Source: Brachybacterium endophyticum (lineage in GTDB: Bacteria; Actinomycetota; Actinomycetes; Actinomycetales; Dermabacteraceae). Taken from it: a stretch of 34,954 nt of DNA. Below are positions 8,882 to 16,589 of this stretch, piece after piece. Below the pieces are notes generated by a model. It searched no databases. It worked only from the letters and a program-made list of their open reading frames with translations, and was not told the origin of the DNA. The translations under genes and the position numbers were made by a program. The DNA is taken from assembly GCF_003130585.1 (NCBI RefSeq), contig NZ_QFKX01000009.1, positions 1 through 34,954 on the forward strand, given 5' to 3'. Positions within the stretch are counted from its first letter, which is position 1. Each line of letters starts with the position of its first letter.

Positions 8882-10069
8882 TCAGCCCTCCTTCGTTGCA
8901 GAGTTGCGGTGGCGGATGAGGACCCTCATGTACGGCACAACCGGCCTACCCGCATTGTTGTAGTAGCAGAGATCGGGATGACCTTCGCTGATCTGTCCGG
9001 TCTGACCGGACTTGTAATAGGCGTCGACGAACTCTTTCGACATGCCGCGAGTCTTCGCGTATCGACTGAGGTCGACGATCTCGAACTGCTCAGGGTTGAA
9101 CCGGTCCAAGAAGGAGATCGGCACACCCATGACCCCATTGAAGTCGCTCGGGATCGCGTCGCTGTAGGGCACCTCGATCGCGTCGAAGTTGTCGTACTGG
9201 CGATATGCTGCGCTGCCCTCGAGGCTCTTGATGAGCTTCTTGTTGAAGCGGAGGTTGTCCGCGGTGCTCATGAGCTCCATGGGCTGGTGTCGGCGGCCGT
9301 GCTCAAGGTTGGTGAACCAGCAGGAGTTGCCGAGCCGCGTGTAGTCGTGCCGCTCGTCGGAGGGGTAGCCCATCCGTGCAGCCTTCGCCCGATCCGCCTC
9401 CTTGACCGTCGCGCCCTTCGGAACCCCGAACACCATGTCGGTGTTGTTGGCGGTGGCCCCCTTCCACAGACGGTTCTCCTTGATCAGCGGGAAGATCTGC
9501 GAGTAGGTGATCGCGTTCTGGTTGCCGATGATCGAGAACCGCTTGTTCCCGACGGTCAGCCAACGGACGAACTCACGGAACAGGGAGAACGGTGGGTTGG
9601 TGACGATGATGTCGGCCTCATCCCGCAGAGCCGTGACCTCGGAACTGCGGAAATCGCCGTCGCCCTCGAGGTAGTCCCAGCGCAGATTCTCGATGTTCAC
9701 GACGCCGTCGCCGTTGACGTCGTCCCGCTCGAGCACGAACACCTTGCCGTTCGAGTGCGTCTTCTCCGCATCGAATTTCGGGTCCTCCATCTCGAACAGG
9801 GTCGGCTCGGGCGGCGCAGGCTTGGAGTCCGGAGCGTAGGACGTGGAGATGAGCTTCTTCAGGCCGAAGTCGGTGAAGTGCAGAGCGAAGAACTTGGCGA
9901 AGTTGCTCCACTCCGGGTCGTCGCAGGGGCAGAGCACGACCTTGTCCCGGAAGACGTCCGAGTCGTACTCGAGGTAGGCGTTCATCTCGCGCTCGATATC
10001 GGCCCATTGGGTGTAGAACTCGTCGTTCTTGGCCGCCTTCGCGGCGCTGAGGTTCGCAGTCCTCGCCAT
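8882..10069 (-). CDS. EcoRI-family adenine DNA methyltransferase, copy B
   Basis: A 395-residue protein of the EcoRI methylase family (N6-adenine, S-adenosylmethionine-dependent). It shows the family's '[16 protein letters not shown]' block at 14-29, '[14 protein letters not shown]' at 48-61 and the catalytic NPPF motif at 158-161. It ends '[15 protein letters not shown]'. The start at 10069 is chosen because the paralogue begins at the same place and GGGGAG lies nine bases upstream; a 26-residue extension to 10147 lacks support. It is about half-identical to copy A and sits between copy A and the DUF262-HNH gene. It would methylate adenine in a specific DNA site, presumably to protect the element's DNA from the linked nuclease. 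The exact target cannot be read from the sequence. Confidence 0.9.
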   Translation of the reverse strand: MARTANLSAAKAAKNDEFYTQWADIEREMNAYLEYDSDVFRDKVVLCPCDDPEWSNFAKFFALHFTDFGLKKLISTSYAPDSKPAPPEPTLFEMEDPKFDAEKTHSNGKVFVLERDDVNGDGVVNIENLRWDYLEGDGDFRSSEVTALRDEADIIVTNPPFSLFREFVRWLTVGNKRFSIIGNQNAITYSQIFPLIKENRLWKGATANNTDMVFGVPKGATVKEADRAKAARMGYPSDERHDYTRLGNSCWFTNLEHGRRHQPMELMSTADNLRFNKKLIKSLEGSAAYRQYDNFDAIEVPYSDAIPSDFNGVMGVPISFLDRFNPEQFEIVDLSRYAKTRGMSKEFVDAYYKSGQTGQISEGHPDLCYYNNAGRPVVPYMRVLIRHRNSATKEG

Positions 10070-10184
10070 GTCTCCCCGTCTCGTCATTGTCGTCGACTCT
10101 GTCGGCAATTCCACCTCGCGAGGCAGTGACTCGTGATGGTTTTCCAACGTGATGTCGGTGCCGTAGGTGCAATGCCGCTTGTGT

Positions 10185-11354
10185 TCAGCTCCCCTTCGGG
10201 GCGGGGTTGCGATGGCGGATGAGGATGCGCTTGAACGGCCAGTACAACTTCGGCTCGGTCAGGCCCAGCTTCCTGTGGCCAGGGCTCACGCTGCCTGTGC
10301 CACCCTGCGCCTTGTACCGCTCCACGTACTCGCGGCCAAGAGGTGAGACTCCCAGCTCTTCCATCTGGCTCATGTCCTCGGCGTTCCCCAGGATTTCGAA
10401 CTGTTCAGGGTCGTACCTCTGGAAGAAGGTGCTTGGCACCCCCATGATCCCATCGAAATCACTGGGGATCGCATCGAGGTAAGGGACGTCGATCGCCTCC
10501 GGGAAGTTGTAGTACCTGCGATAGCCGATTCCGCGGACCTCCTTGTGCTTCGAGTATCGCTCATTGTCGGACATGCGGAGCAGCTCCATGGGCTCATGCC
10601 GACGTCCATGGTCGATGTTGGTGAACCATGAGCAGTTGCGGAACTTCACCAGGCCGGTCTCTTCGTTGTAGACGTCCTTCGCGTAGTCGACTTTCTCGGG
10701 AACGCGGAAGAACGCGTTGCCGGCGTTGAATCCGCGGCCCACCCACATGCGGTTCGTCTGGAAGTAGTGGAAAGTCTCCTTGTAGTTGGTCGCCCCGCTC
10801 GGTCCGATGATCGAGAAGAGCTTGCCGGACTCCATGAGCCAGTCGATGAACGTGCGAATGAGGCTGAATGGAGGGTTCGTGATGATGATGTCGGCCAGGT
10901 CGCGCAGTGCGCGTACCTCATCGCTGCGGAAGTCGCCGTCTCCTTCGAGGTACTCCCAGCGGAGATCGTCGAAGTCGACCTTCCCGTCGCCGGAGACGTC
11001 CTCCGGGGTCAGTGTGAAGACGCGCCCTCGCTCTGCGGACTTGCTGGCGTCGTAGCCCGGATTCTCGAGTTCGAACAGCGTGGGCTCATAGAAAGCGCCA
11101 CTCGCATTGTTGTTCGGGGCGTAGCTCGTGGAGATGAGCTTCTTCAGTCCGTATTCGGTGAAGTGGAGTGCGAAGAACTTCGTGAAGTTGCTCCACTCCG
11201 GATCATCGCACGGGAGCAGGATCGTCTTGTCGCGGAACACGTCGGGGTCGTACTCGAGGTAAGCGTTCATCTCGCGCTCGATGTCGGCCCACTGCGTGTA
11301 GAACTCGTCCTTCTTCGCGGAGCGTGCCGCGCCCAAGTTGCTGTTCTTCGCCAT
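10185..11354 (-). CDS. EcoRI-family adenine DNA methyltransferase, copy A
   Basis: A 389-residue paralogue of the next gene downstream. The first 80 residues are nearly identical in pattern ([38 protein letters not shown]), and the catalytic NPPF lies at 160-163. Divergence is strongest in the central part and near the C terminus, the regions expected to contact the target, so the two enzymes may recognise different sites or the two strands of one asymmetric site. The start ATG has GGGGA eight bases upstream. It is the first gene of the minus-strand cluster; a -10 box lies 38 bases before it. The 115-base gap to copy B holds no feature I can support. Confidence 0.9.
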   Translation of the reverse strand: MAKNSNLGAARSAKKDEFYTQWADIEREMNAYLEYDPDVFRDKTILLPCDDPEWSNFTKFFALHFTEYGLKKLISTSYAPNNNASGAFYEPTLFELENPGYDASKSAERGRVFTLTPEDVSGDGKVDFDDLRWEYLEGDGDFRSDEVRALRDLADIIITNPPFSLIRTFIDWLMESGKLFSIIGPSGATNYKETFHYFQTNRMWVGRGFNAGNAFFRVPEKVDYAKDVYNEETGLVKFRNCSWFTNIDHGRRHEPMELLRMSDNERYSKHKEVRGIGYRRYYNFPEAIDVPYLDAIPSDFDGIMGVPSTFFQRYDPEQFEILGNAEDMSQMEELGVSPLGREYVERYKAQGGTGSVSPGHRKLGLTEPKLYWPFKRILIRHRNPAPKGS

Positions 11355-11391
11355 GCCGTCCCCATGTTCATATCACTCGTCGTTGCGTCCT

Positions 11392-11397
11392 ATTCTA
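11392..11397 (-). promoter_or_regulatory. Candidate -10 box for the methyltransferase cluster
   Basis: On the minus strand TAGAAT (11397 to 11392) lies about 38 bases upstream of the copy A start. The same hexamer serves other promoters in this window. No good -35 box is visible at 16-18 bases. Confidence 0.45.
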
Positions 11398-11586
11398 CCT
11401 GAACATGCAGACACTCAGTGCCGGTTTGCATGGATCGTGTCGTCGATTCGTGACCTCTTCTTGAGCGCAGAGTTGCGATCTGAACGTGACTCCATCGGCG
11501 CAGCCGATGCGGGCGGACGCCCGAAAGAGATCGGCACGATCGCTGGCAACCGCGCGCTGCGCGATCGCCGAATGCGGAGCTTCGTC

Positions 11587-11910
11587 ATGCCTGACACCCT
11601 CATCATCTACCCGCTGATCGAGACCACGCGCTCCGCCTCGGCGTTCACCGCGATGAAGCAGTGGATCCACGAGCACGAGATCGCGCTCCTCGAGGTCACC
11701 ACGGCCCGCGACGGGCACAGCCTGACAACCGTCGGCGACGCCGAGATCTTCGAGGGCGCGAACCGCGCTCCGGGCCAGACCGAGCACGTGGCCTCCCGCG
11801 GCGACGATCGCGCGATCATTATCGCCTCGCCTGGTCTTGAGTCCCTCGGGCGACTCGATACAGCCTCCAGCGTCGCCTCGGTTCGATCGGGGCATGTCAA
11901 ACGGTATTGA
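11587..11910 (+). CDS. Small hypothetical protein (107 residues)
   Basis: ATG at 11587 with GGAG about nine bases upstream. The product starts MPDTLIIYPLIETTRSAS and continues 'AMKQWIHEHEIALLEVTTA', which reads as ordinary folded protein. The last third (after about residue 60) is less convincing, and the antisense frame is also open, so the gene is uncertain. No known domain, no membrane segment. It lies between the divergent methyltransferase cluster and the HTH gene at 11970. The longer frame back to 11338 covers the promoter region of the methyltransferases and is not adopted. Confidence 0.4.
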   Translation: MPDTLIIYPLIETTRSASAFTAMKQWIHEHEIALLEVTTARDGHSLTTVGDAEIFEGANRAPGQTEHVASRGDDRAIIIASPGLESLGRLDTASSVASVRSGHVKRY

Positions 11911-11934
11911 AGGCACCGGTGACGGTTGCGATGC

Positions 11935-11963
11935 TTGTAGTACTGATCAGTACTGACTAGAGT
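11935..11963 (+). promoter_or_regulatory. Leaderless promoter with 16-bp palindromic operator
   Basis: A -35-like TTGTAG (11935-11940) and a -10 TAGAGT (11958-11963) are 17 bases apart. The -10 box ends six bases before the ATG at 11970, so the transcript probably starts at the start codon. The spacer holds a perfect 16-bp palindrome, AGTACTGATCAGTACT (11939-11954), placed where a bound dimer would block polymerase. The downstream gene encodes an HTH protein, a natural candidate for autoregulation. Confidence 0.6.
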
Positions 11964-11969
11964 TCTGTC

Positions 11970-12785
11970 ATGAACGAGCGCATGCAGCGACGGCTGGAGA
12001 TGAACCTGACCCAGGCGGAAGCGGCCCGGCGGGCGGGCCGGAGCCTTGACACCTGGCGGAAGTGGGAGGCGGATCCGTCGTCGGTAGGGGAGGAGTCTCG
12101 ACGCCGATGTTCAGCGGTCCTGCGTCTCGAAGTGCATGAAGTGCCTGTGGGATCGGACGTCGGTGACCTCTATGTCCGCACGTGGGGCGAGTGCCCGTTC
12201 ATGACTCCTCGGCAGGCCTATGCGATCAGCGTCCAGCTCGACGTCTGGAACGACATCGAGATCTCGGAGTGGGTGCAGAGCCCGGATGAGCCGCTGTACA
12301 CCGTTGGGCCATTCGAGTCGTTTGATCTCCCGGTCATGATGCTCGTCGGGGAGAATCGGGCCTGGGCGGCGGGCGTGGCTCAGCGGTGCGCGGTCATCGC
12401 GCGCGAGATCGAGAGCGGCGTGCTGCCTTGTGATCGCCCGGGCCCCTACATCGACGAGGTGCTCTTCGGGGCAGCGAGCAATGCCGCACGAGGGTGGGCG
12501 GAGATCGACCCTTCGCTCGTGGAGCCCGTGCCGGCGCGCGAAGAGACGAGGGGTGACGCGGGCGATGATGAGTACAGGGTCGGGGATGACTACTGGGGTG
12601 AGCTCTACGACGAGTTCGACGACCGCAGCCGCTGGACTGACTATGACTACCCGTTGCTGAAAGACAATCCCGCCCTCCGTCATCTCCTCGACGAGCGTCC
12701 ACCGCTCACATGGCTCGACCCGCCGTTCGATCCAGATCCGGACCTGAGGGCGCTACTTAGCATGATGCCCGGCGTCGAGGGGTAA
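11970..12785 (+). CDS. HTH-domain protein of unknown function
   Basis: A 271-residue acidic protein. Residues 1-50 form a Xre-like helix-turn-helix, 'MNLTQAEAARRAGRSLDTWRKWE' type, with the expected spacing of recognition helices. The remaining 220 residues have no recognisable domain; they include an aspartate/tyrosine-rich patch near 200-230 and end 'DLRALLSMMPGVEG'. The start is the ATG directly behind the promoter described upstream, giving a leaderless message. The palindrome between the promoter boxes suggests it represses its own synthesis. It is encoded on the opposite strand to the methyltransferase-nuclease cluster and could control it, but nothing in the sequence proves this. Confidence 0.68.
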   Translation: MNERMQRRLEMNLTQAEAARRAGRSLDTWRKWEADPSSVGEESRRRCSAVLRLEVHEVPVGSDVGDLYVRTWGECPFMTPRQAYAISVQLDVWNDIEISEWVQSPDEPLYTVGPFESFDLPVMMLVGENRAWAAGVAQRCAVIAREIESGVLPCDRPGPYIDEVLFGAASNAARGWAEIDPSLVEPVPAREETRGDAGDDEYRVGDDYWGELYDEFDDRSRWTDYDYPLLKDNPALRHLLDERPPLTWLDPPFDPDPDLRALLSMMPGVEG

Positions 12786-12841
12786 CACGTGCGAGGTGTG
12801 GACAACGGATCGGACTGCTATAGCTGGTCTACCCTCGGTGC

Positions 12842-13261
12842 ATGACCGGCCTCGGGCACCTCCCGCGCTTCGTGCCGCTCGAGCACGTGCAGACGGAGCT
12901 GTCGATCTCGTACCAGCAGGCTCTCGCCCTCGTCAGATCGGGTGAGCTGCGTGCAATCAAGGTCGGCGGCCGTGGGCAGTGGCGGGTGTCGCTCGAGGCG
13001 CTCGAGCAGTACATCGACGCGAGGTACGCCGAGACCGCGGCGATGGTCTCGAGCTGCGTTGGCCAAGGGCTGCCAGCTCCAGACTGCGACTCCGGGTACC
13101 CGATCGAACAGATCGTCAGAGAGCTCGGTGAGGAGCACCGTGACTCGCTCCAGGAGTACGTGATGATGCGCGCGAGCGTTGACTGCCCCGAGCACGGCAT
13201 CGTTCTGTACGCGGTCGATGCCGAGCGGTACGTGGAGCAGGGGACCTCGCGCCCTAAGTAG
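12842..13261 (+). CDS. Excisionase-family HTH protein
   Basis: A 139-residue protein whose first 60 residues match the HTH_17/excisionase pattern: a first helix around 'VQTELSISYQQALALVRSGEL', then 'AIKVGGRGQWRVSLEALEQYID', where the GxGxWR turn and the final helix are typical. The C-terminal 70 residues are specific to this protein and unknown. Proteins of this type bind DNA in directional recombination or act as regulators of mobile elements. TACCCT at 12830-12835, six bases before the ATG, could be a -10 box for leaderless expression. It follows the HTH gene by 56 bases. Confidence 0.75.
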   Translation: MTGLGHLPRFVPLEHVQTELSISYQQALALVRSGELRAIKVGGRGQWRVSLEALEQYIDARYAETAAMVSSCVGQGLPAPDCDSGYPIEQIVRELGEEHRDSLQEYVMMRASVDCPEHGIVLYAVDAERYVEQGTSRPK

Positions 13262-13296
13262 TCCCGTCGGCGGCTCCGTCGTGGCAGGATCGCGGC

Positions 13297-13464
13297 ATGC
13301 AACGACGTGACCCGAAAGCTTCAGATCCCTTGGACGAGTCCGTCAAGGACGACCTGACCGACGACGAGCGTGCAGTGCTCGCTGACCCCTCGGTCTGGGA
13401 GGCGGCGGCCCGCGCGAGCGAACGCGGCGGCGTGAACCCACGACGCCGGCTCGAGGAGGGCTGA
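13297..13464 (+). CDS. Small hypothetical protein (55 residues)
   Basis: ATG at 13297, 35 bases after the excisionase-like gene on the same strand. The charged product begins MQRRDPKASDPLDESVKD and contains 'DDERAVLADPSVWEAAARAS'. It has no recognisable domain. GGCAGGAT upstream is a weak ribosome site. Its stop is one base from the stop of the convergent small gene, leaving no room for a terminator. Confidence 0.5.
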   Translation: MQRRDPKASDPLDESVKDDLTDDERAVLADPSVWEAAARASERGGVNPRRRLEEG

Positions 13465-13465
13465 G

Positions 13466-13645
13466 TCAACGCGCCTCGGTCCACCACGACGGGAGCGAGT
13501 GGCCAGATCTCTCGATGACCCTGATGGCCTCGTCGACCGCATCGGGATCGTCATGCACTTCCTCGAGGGCGGTGCGTAACAGCGCGTCGACATCCCTCGA
13601 TGTGCGGATGTAGTCCGCGGCGTCGAAGCGGTCGTCCTTGTTCAT
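13466..13645 (-). CDS. Truncated HigA-like antitoxin or small regulator
   Basis: A 59-residue protein beginning MNKDDRFDAADYIRTSRDVD and continuing 'ALLRTALEEVHDDPDAVDEAI'. This resembles the N-terminal segment of HigA-type addiction-module antidotes ('FDAADYL..EEDIAAYL..AL..GDP' pattern), which continue with an HTH domain. Here the protein stops where that domain should begin, and no toxin gene is adjacent. It may be a remnant or a stand-alone helical protein. The start at 13645 has no strong ribosome site. The longer frame upstream to 13765 overlaps the lipoprotein gene and is not adopted. Confidence 0.45.
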   Translation of the reverse strand: MNKDDRFDAADYIRTSRDVDALLRTALEEVHDDPDAVDEAIRVIERSGHSLPSWWTEAR

Positions 13646-13722
13646 GCGGCGATTCTCCAACTGTGACTGGGACGAGGCGAGGGTGCAGGGCGGTGCGCTG
13701 GACACCGCCCTGCACCGGAACC

Positions 13723-14406
13723 TCACAGCACGAACCCTGCGAGGTCCTTGCCCGCCTGACCGCACATGCGGGTGAACTCCCCGAACTCCGCGTCATAGTG
13801 CACGTTCGCCGGCCCGTCCTGGTCGGGCATATCGGTGTAGCGCAGCGTGGTCTCATCGATTGTCAGCGTGTCTTCGTCGCTGACATCGATCTTGGGCGAG
13901 TTGCCCTCCCACCTAGCGGCGGTGAGCCCGTCGCCGTCAGAGTGCAGGCTCGCGTACGTCTCGAAGTCGACCGTTCCGATGCAGGTGTAGGAGACGTAGT
14001 GCAACTGGTTGTCCTTGATCTGCCAGGACTCGATGGTGGGGGAGAAATTCTGGATCGCGCGGAGGTAGGTCACGGATCCCTCGGAGCGGTCGATGAGGTT
14101 GATCCCGGCGAGGGGCGGCGATGCGCTCGCGGGGGGCGGAGCACCGCCTCCGTCGCTGGGCTGGGCGGCCGCGTCTCCGCCTTCGCTGGACTGTGCCACA
14201 GTCCCGCCTCCATCGCTCGTCTGGGCGGTCGGTGCCGGGGACGGCGCAGGGGTGGTCGCAGGGGCGGCGGCCGGCGCTGTGGCGGTGGGCGATGATGCCG
14301 GCTGCTGGGCCGCCTCGCGGTCTGCAGCTGCCCCCGGGTAGCCGCAGCCGACCAGGGCGACCGCTCCGAGGGCGAGCAGGCTTGTCACCTTTGCGGTGGT
14401 CCTCAT
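13723..14406 (-). CDS. Secreted lipoprotein
   Basis: A 227-residue protein with a type II signal peptide: positive start (MRTTAK), hydrophobic stretch, and lipobox ALVG-C with Cys21. Residues 25-105 are a Ala/Pro/Thr/Ser-rich, partly repeated linker ('TSDGGGTVAQSSEGGDAAAQ' type), and the last 115 residues form a small globular domain with two cysteines ('YTCIGT', 'MCGQAGKD'). It would be anchored on the outer face of the cytoplasmic membrane. It is the last gene of a five-gene minus-strand operon; its start overlaps the previous stop as ATGA. Given the adjacent coupling protein and relaxase, a role in the cell-surface part of conjugation is plausible. Confidence 0.8.
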   Translation of the reverse strand: MRTTAKVTSLLALGAVALVGCGYPGAAADREAAQQPASSPTATAPAAAPATTPAPSPAPTAQTSDGGGTVAQSSEGGDAAAQPSDGGGAPPPASASPPLAGINLIDRSEGSVTYLRAIQNFSPTIESWQIKDNQLHYVSYTCIGTVDFETYASLHSDGDGLTAARWEGNSPKIDVSDEDTLTIDETTLRYTDMPDQDGPANVHYDAEFGEFTRMCGQAGKDLAGFVL

Positions 14407-14678
14407 GGCTGGGTCCTCTCCGTCTTGACGTCGTCGGGGGTGGGGATCGTGCGGCTGCGATGCCTGATGGCGGACAGCAGGTCGGTCAGCAGCATGGGGG
14501 CGCAGATGAGCAGTCCGATGCCGGTGCCGACCCCTCCGGCGACCCATAGGGTGATGCCGCCGTGAGCGTCGGCCCCGGCGAGGAGCCAGTAGCCAGCGGT
14601 GAACGCGGTGGCGTACGTGATCGCGATCGCCAGCAGTCGCAGGGCGAGAGGGCTCGAGGTCTCGTCTCCCCTGCTCAT
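14403..14678 (-). CDS. Small membrane protein, paralogue of its upstream neighbour
   Basis: A 91-residue protein with two membrane segments (about 12-32 and 43-65). Its core aligns with the second half of the preceding 220-residue protein: LRL..I.I.Y..AF, then W.A.GG......IC.P.L...LL.A.R.R. This is an internal duplication within the operon. Its TAA-ATG junction with the upstream gene overlaps by one base, and its own stop overlaps the lipoprotein start. It probably belongs to the same membrane complex. Confidence 0.72.
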   Translation of the reverse strand: MSRGDETSSPLALRLLAIAITYATAFTAGYWLLAGADAHGGITLWVAGGVGTGIGLLICAPMLLTDLLSAIRHRSRTIPTPDDVKTERTQP

Positions 14679-15340
14679 TACTCGACCCCCTCAGGGCCCT
14701 GAACCTCGAGGCTGCGGGGCCTGGCGCGGGGGCGCTGGTCCAGGTCGTTGAAGTGGTCCACCGGCAGCGGCGGCACTGGCCTGGCACCCGTGACGGGCTC
14801 GGCTGCAGCGGGGGCGGCAGTCGGGGCTCCCGTGCGGTGAGTGCGGGAGCGGACGGCCCGCAGGAGGCCCGCGAACAGCGTCGGGAAGCAGATGAAGGCC
14901 GCGATCACGCCGCCGGCGGCCAGCGCCATCCAGATGTTCGTGAAGACGGTCAGCGCCCAGGTGACCGTCTGGCGCAGGAGCACGAAGGCGACGCCGTAGC
15001 CGATCGAGATGAGCACCAGGCGCAGCAGAGAGCTGTGGTCGATGTACGCCTGGATCATCCCGGCGATGGCCTTGAGGGCGTTGCGGCCCTCTTCGATGCG
15101 GGCGTCCTCGCTCGGCCCGTCGCCGAAGACGATGAAGCCGTTCCGGATCATGAGCTGGAAGAGCATCGCCAGCACCGCCGACGTGCCGGTCGCGGCGATC
15201 TCGATCAGGCCCCACTGGGTGAGGCCGTAGGCGAGCGAGACGAGCGAGCCGATGGCGAGGAAGGTCGCGAGGACCCGCCAGATGTGGGCCCCGGAGTCGA
15301 AGTTCGTGTTGTGGATGTGGATGTCGGGCTGGATGGTCAT
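14678..15340 (-). CDS. Four-helix membrane protein of the transfer region
   Basis: A 220-residue protein with four predicted membrane segments (roughly 22-42, 46-66, 106-126, 134-158). A cytoplasmic loop between helices two and three reads 'GDGPSEDARIEEGRNALKA'. The tail (from 165) is basic and proline-rich. The start ATG overlaps the upstream stop by four bases (ATGA). No family name can be given. It sits in an operon of small membrane proteins beside a conjugation coupling ATPase, so a part in the transfer channel or in anchoring the coupling protein is inferred. Confidence 0.75.
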   Translation of the reverse strand: MTIQPDIHIHNTNFDSGAHIWRVLATFLAIGSLVSLAYGLTQWGLIEIAATGTSAVLAMLFQLMIRNGFIVFGDGPSEDARIEEGRNALKAIAGMIQAYIDHSSLLRLVLISIGYGVAFVLLRQTVTWALTVFTNIWMALAAGGVIAAFICFPTLFAGLLRAVRSRTHRTGAPTAAPAAAEPVTGARPVPPLPVDHFNDLDQRPRARPRSLEVQGPEGVE

Positions 15341-16239
15341 GACAGCTCCTTCTCGGTGGTGGTGGTGACGGTGGGGATGATCTGCGCGACGGCCTCGATG
15401 TCGATGTCGTCGATGTCGAAGGGGTCGTCGTCGAAGACGGGATCGGGGTCGTCGGCCTCGGGCTCGGGCTCGCTCGGCAAGTCCGGGATGATCTGGAAGC
15501 CTGCGTCCTCGAGCGCCGGCTCGGCGTCCTCGTCGATCTCCGTGGCGGCGGGCACGGCCGCCGCGGCACCGCCGAGGATCCGAACCGAGGTGTCGACCGC
15601 TCTGCCGTCGCGGGACTTGGCGGTCGCCGTCGCACGACGGACGGTCGGTGCGACCCATGCCCACGACCAGGCGCGGTACACGCTCCACAAGAGGCCGAGG
15701 ATCACCTGGATCTCGAGGAAGGAGACGGTGCCTGCGGCGTACCAGCGCGAGAGCGCAGCAGGGGCGAGCAGCCCGCCGCTCGCCTCCTCGTACATGGCGG
15801 CGAGGCTGTAGATCAGGACAAGGTCCAGCCCGAGGCGTCGCGCCATCACCGCCGCGACGGCGAGCACGGCGGCGAGCAGCAGCGGCGGCCAAGGGCACGA
15901 GGCGTAGGGACGCAGGACCGTGCGCCACAGCAGGTAGCTCACGTGGCTCACCACCCAGGCGACCCCGACGACGAGCGGCAGCGCGTAGCAGAAGAGCATC
16001 ACGTAGGCGATCGCGCCGAGGGCCGACGTCTTGGTGTCGTCGTGATGGGTCCACTGCGCGAAGCGACCCTTGGTGATCTCCTCGTGCAAGGCGGAGTCTC
16101 CGACGCCGGTCGCCGCGCGCTCCCGTTTGCGGGCGGCACGTGCGAGCAGGTCCGCGCGACGCATCGCGGCGTGGCGGTCCCACCAGCGCCGGCCCTTGAT
16201 CCACGCGGCGCGCTCGGCCTCGTACAGCGGCTCAGGCAT
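15337..16239 (-). CDS. Membrane protein with acidic tail, transfer region
   Basis: A 300-residue protein: a basic N-terminal 60 residues (Arg-rich, 'RRADLLARAARKRERAA'), four hydrophobic segments between about 70 and 195 ('GAIAYVMLFCYALPLVVGVAW', 'LLLAAVLAVAAVMA'), a polar stretch, and a strongly acidic C-terminal tail (about 235-290, many Asp/Glu). The start at 16239 has AGAGG eight bases upstream; a start six codons earlier has a poorer site. It overlaps the upstream gene's stop by eight bases and the downstream gene's start by four. The acidic tail could bind a basic partner. No homologous family recognised. Confidence 0.72.
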   Translation of the reverse strand: MPEPLYEAERAAWIKGRRWWDRHAAMRRADLLARAARKRERAATGVGDSALHEEITKGRFAQWTHHDDTKTSALGAIAYVMLFCYALPLVVGVAWVVSHVSYLLWRTVLRPYASCPWPPLLLAAVLAVAAVMARRLGLDLVLIYSLAAMYEEASGGLLAPAALSRWYAAGTVSFLEIQVILGLLWSVYRAWSWAWVAPTVRRATATAKSRDGRAVDTSVRILGGAAAAVPAATEIDEDAEPALEDAGFQIIPDLPSEPEPEADDPDPVFDDDPFDIDDIDIEAVAQIIPTVTTTTEKELS

Positions 16240-16381
16240 GGCCGAGCGCCTCTGCATGGAGGGGCAGGAGCCCGGCCGCAGCTGCGAGCGGGGATGTGGT
16301 GGTACCGGCGACGTAGCCGATGAAGAAGACGGTGAGGCAGGCGACCACGAGGATGATCGCGCCGAAGACGAGTCGCCACAT
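16232..16381 (-). CDS. Single-pass small membrane protein
   Basis: A 49-residue protein beginning MWRLVFGAIILVVACLTVFF, one membrane helix, then an Ala/Leu-rich short tail. GGAGGG eight bases upstream fixes the start at 16381, so the longer frame from 16453 is not used. First gene of the five-gene minus operon, about 150 bases downstream of the divergent promoter; the leader contains a GAGCTC hairpin around 16509-16526. Confidence 0.62.
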   Translation of the reverse strand: MWRLVFGAIILVVACLTVFFIGYVAGTTTSPLAAAAGLLPLHAEALGHA

Positions 16382-16536
16382 GGCAGACCCTCCGATCCGG
16401 AGTCCAGCGTCGGGAGCAGTGCCCGACAGCAGAGCCGACAGAACGAGGCGCACCGAGAGATGGCGCGCTGCTTCGTACGGTGGTGGCCGCCGCGGACGGT
16501 CGGCCGATGAGCTCTCGTGGAGCTCCGGATGCCCTT

Positions 16537-16582
16537 ATTCTACTGGACCATCTTGATTAAAATCAAGTGGTCCCGGTAGAAT
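16537..16582. promoter_or_regulatory. Symmetric divergent promoter with shared inverted repeat
   Basis: On the plus strand TTGATT (16553-16558) and TAGAAT (16577-16582) are 18 bases apart. On the minus strand the same two hexamers, TTGATT (16566-16561) and TAGAAT (16542-16537), are also 18 bases apart. The two -35 boxes are back to back around 16559-16560, and the whole is a 22-bp imperfect inverted repeat. Each promoter's spacer contains the other's -35, so polymerases should exclude one another. The plus transcript starts at or next to the ATG at 16590. Confidence 0.75.
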
Positions 16583-16589
16583 TTCCACC

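Noticed and set aside
7722..8963. Plus-strand frame across the HNH gene
   Set aside because: Antisense shadow; the minus strand shows DUF262 and HNH motifs.
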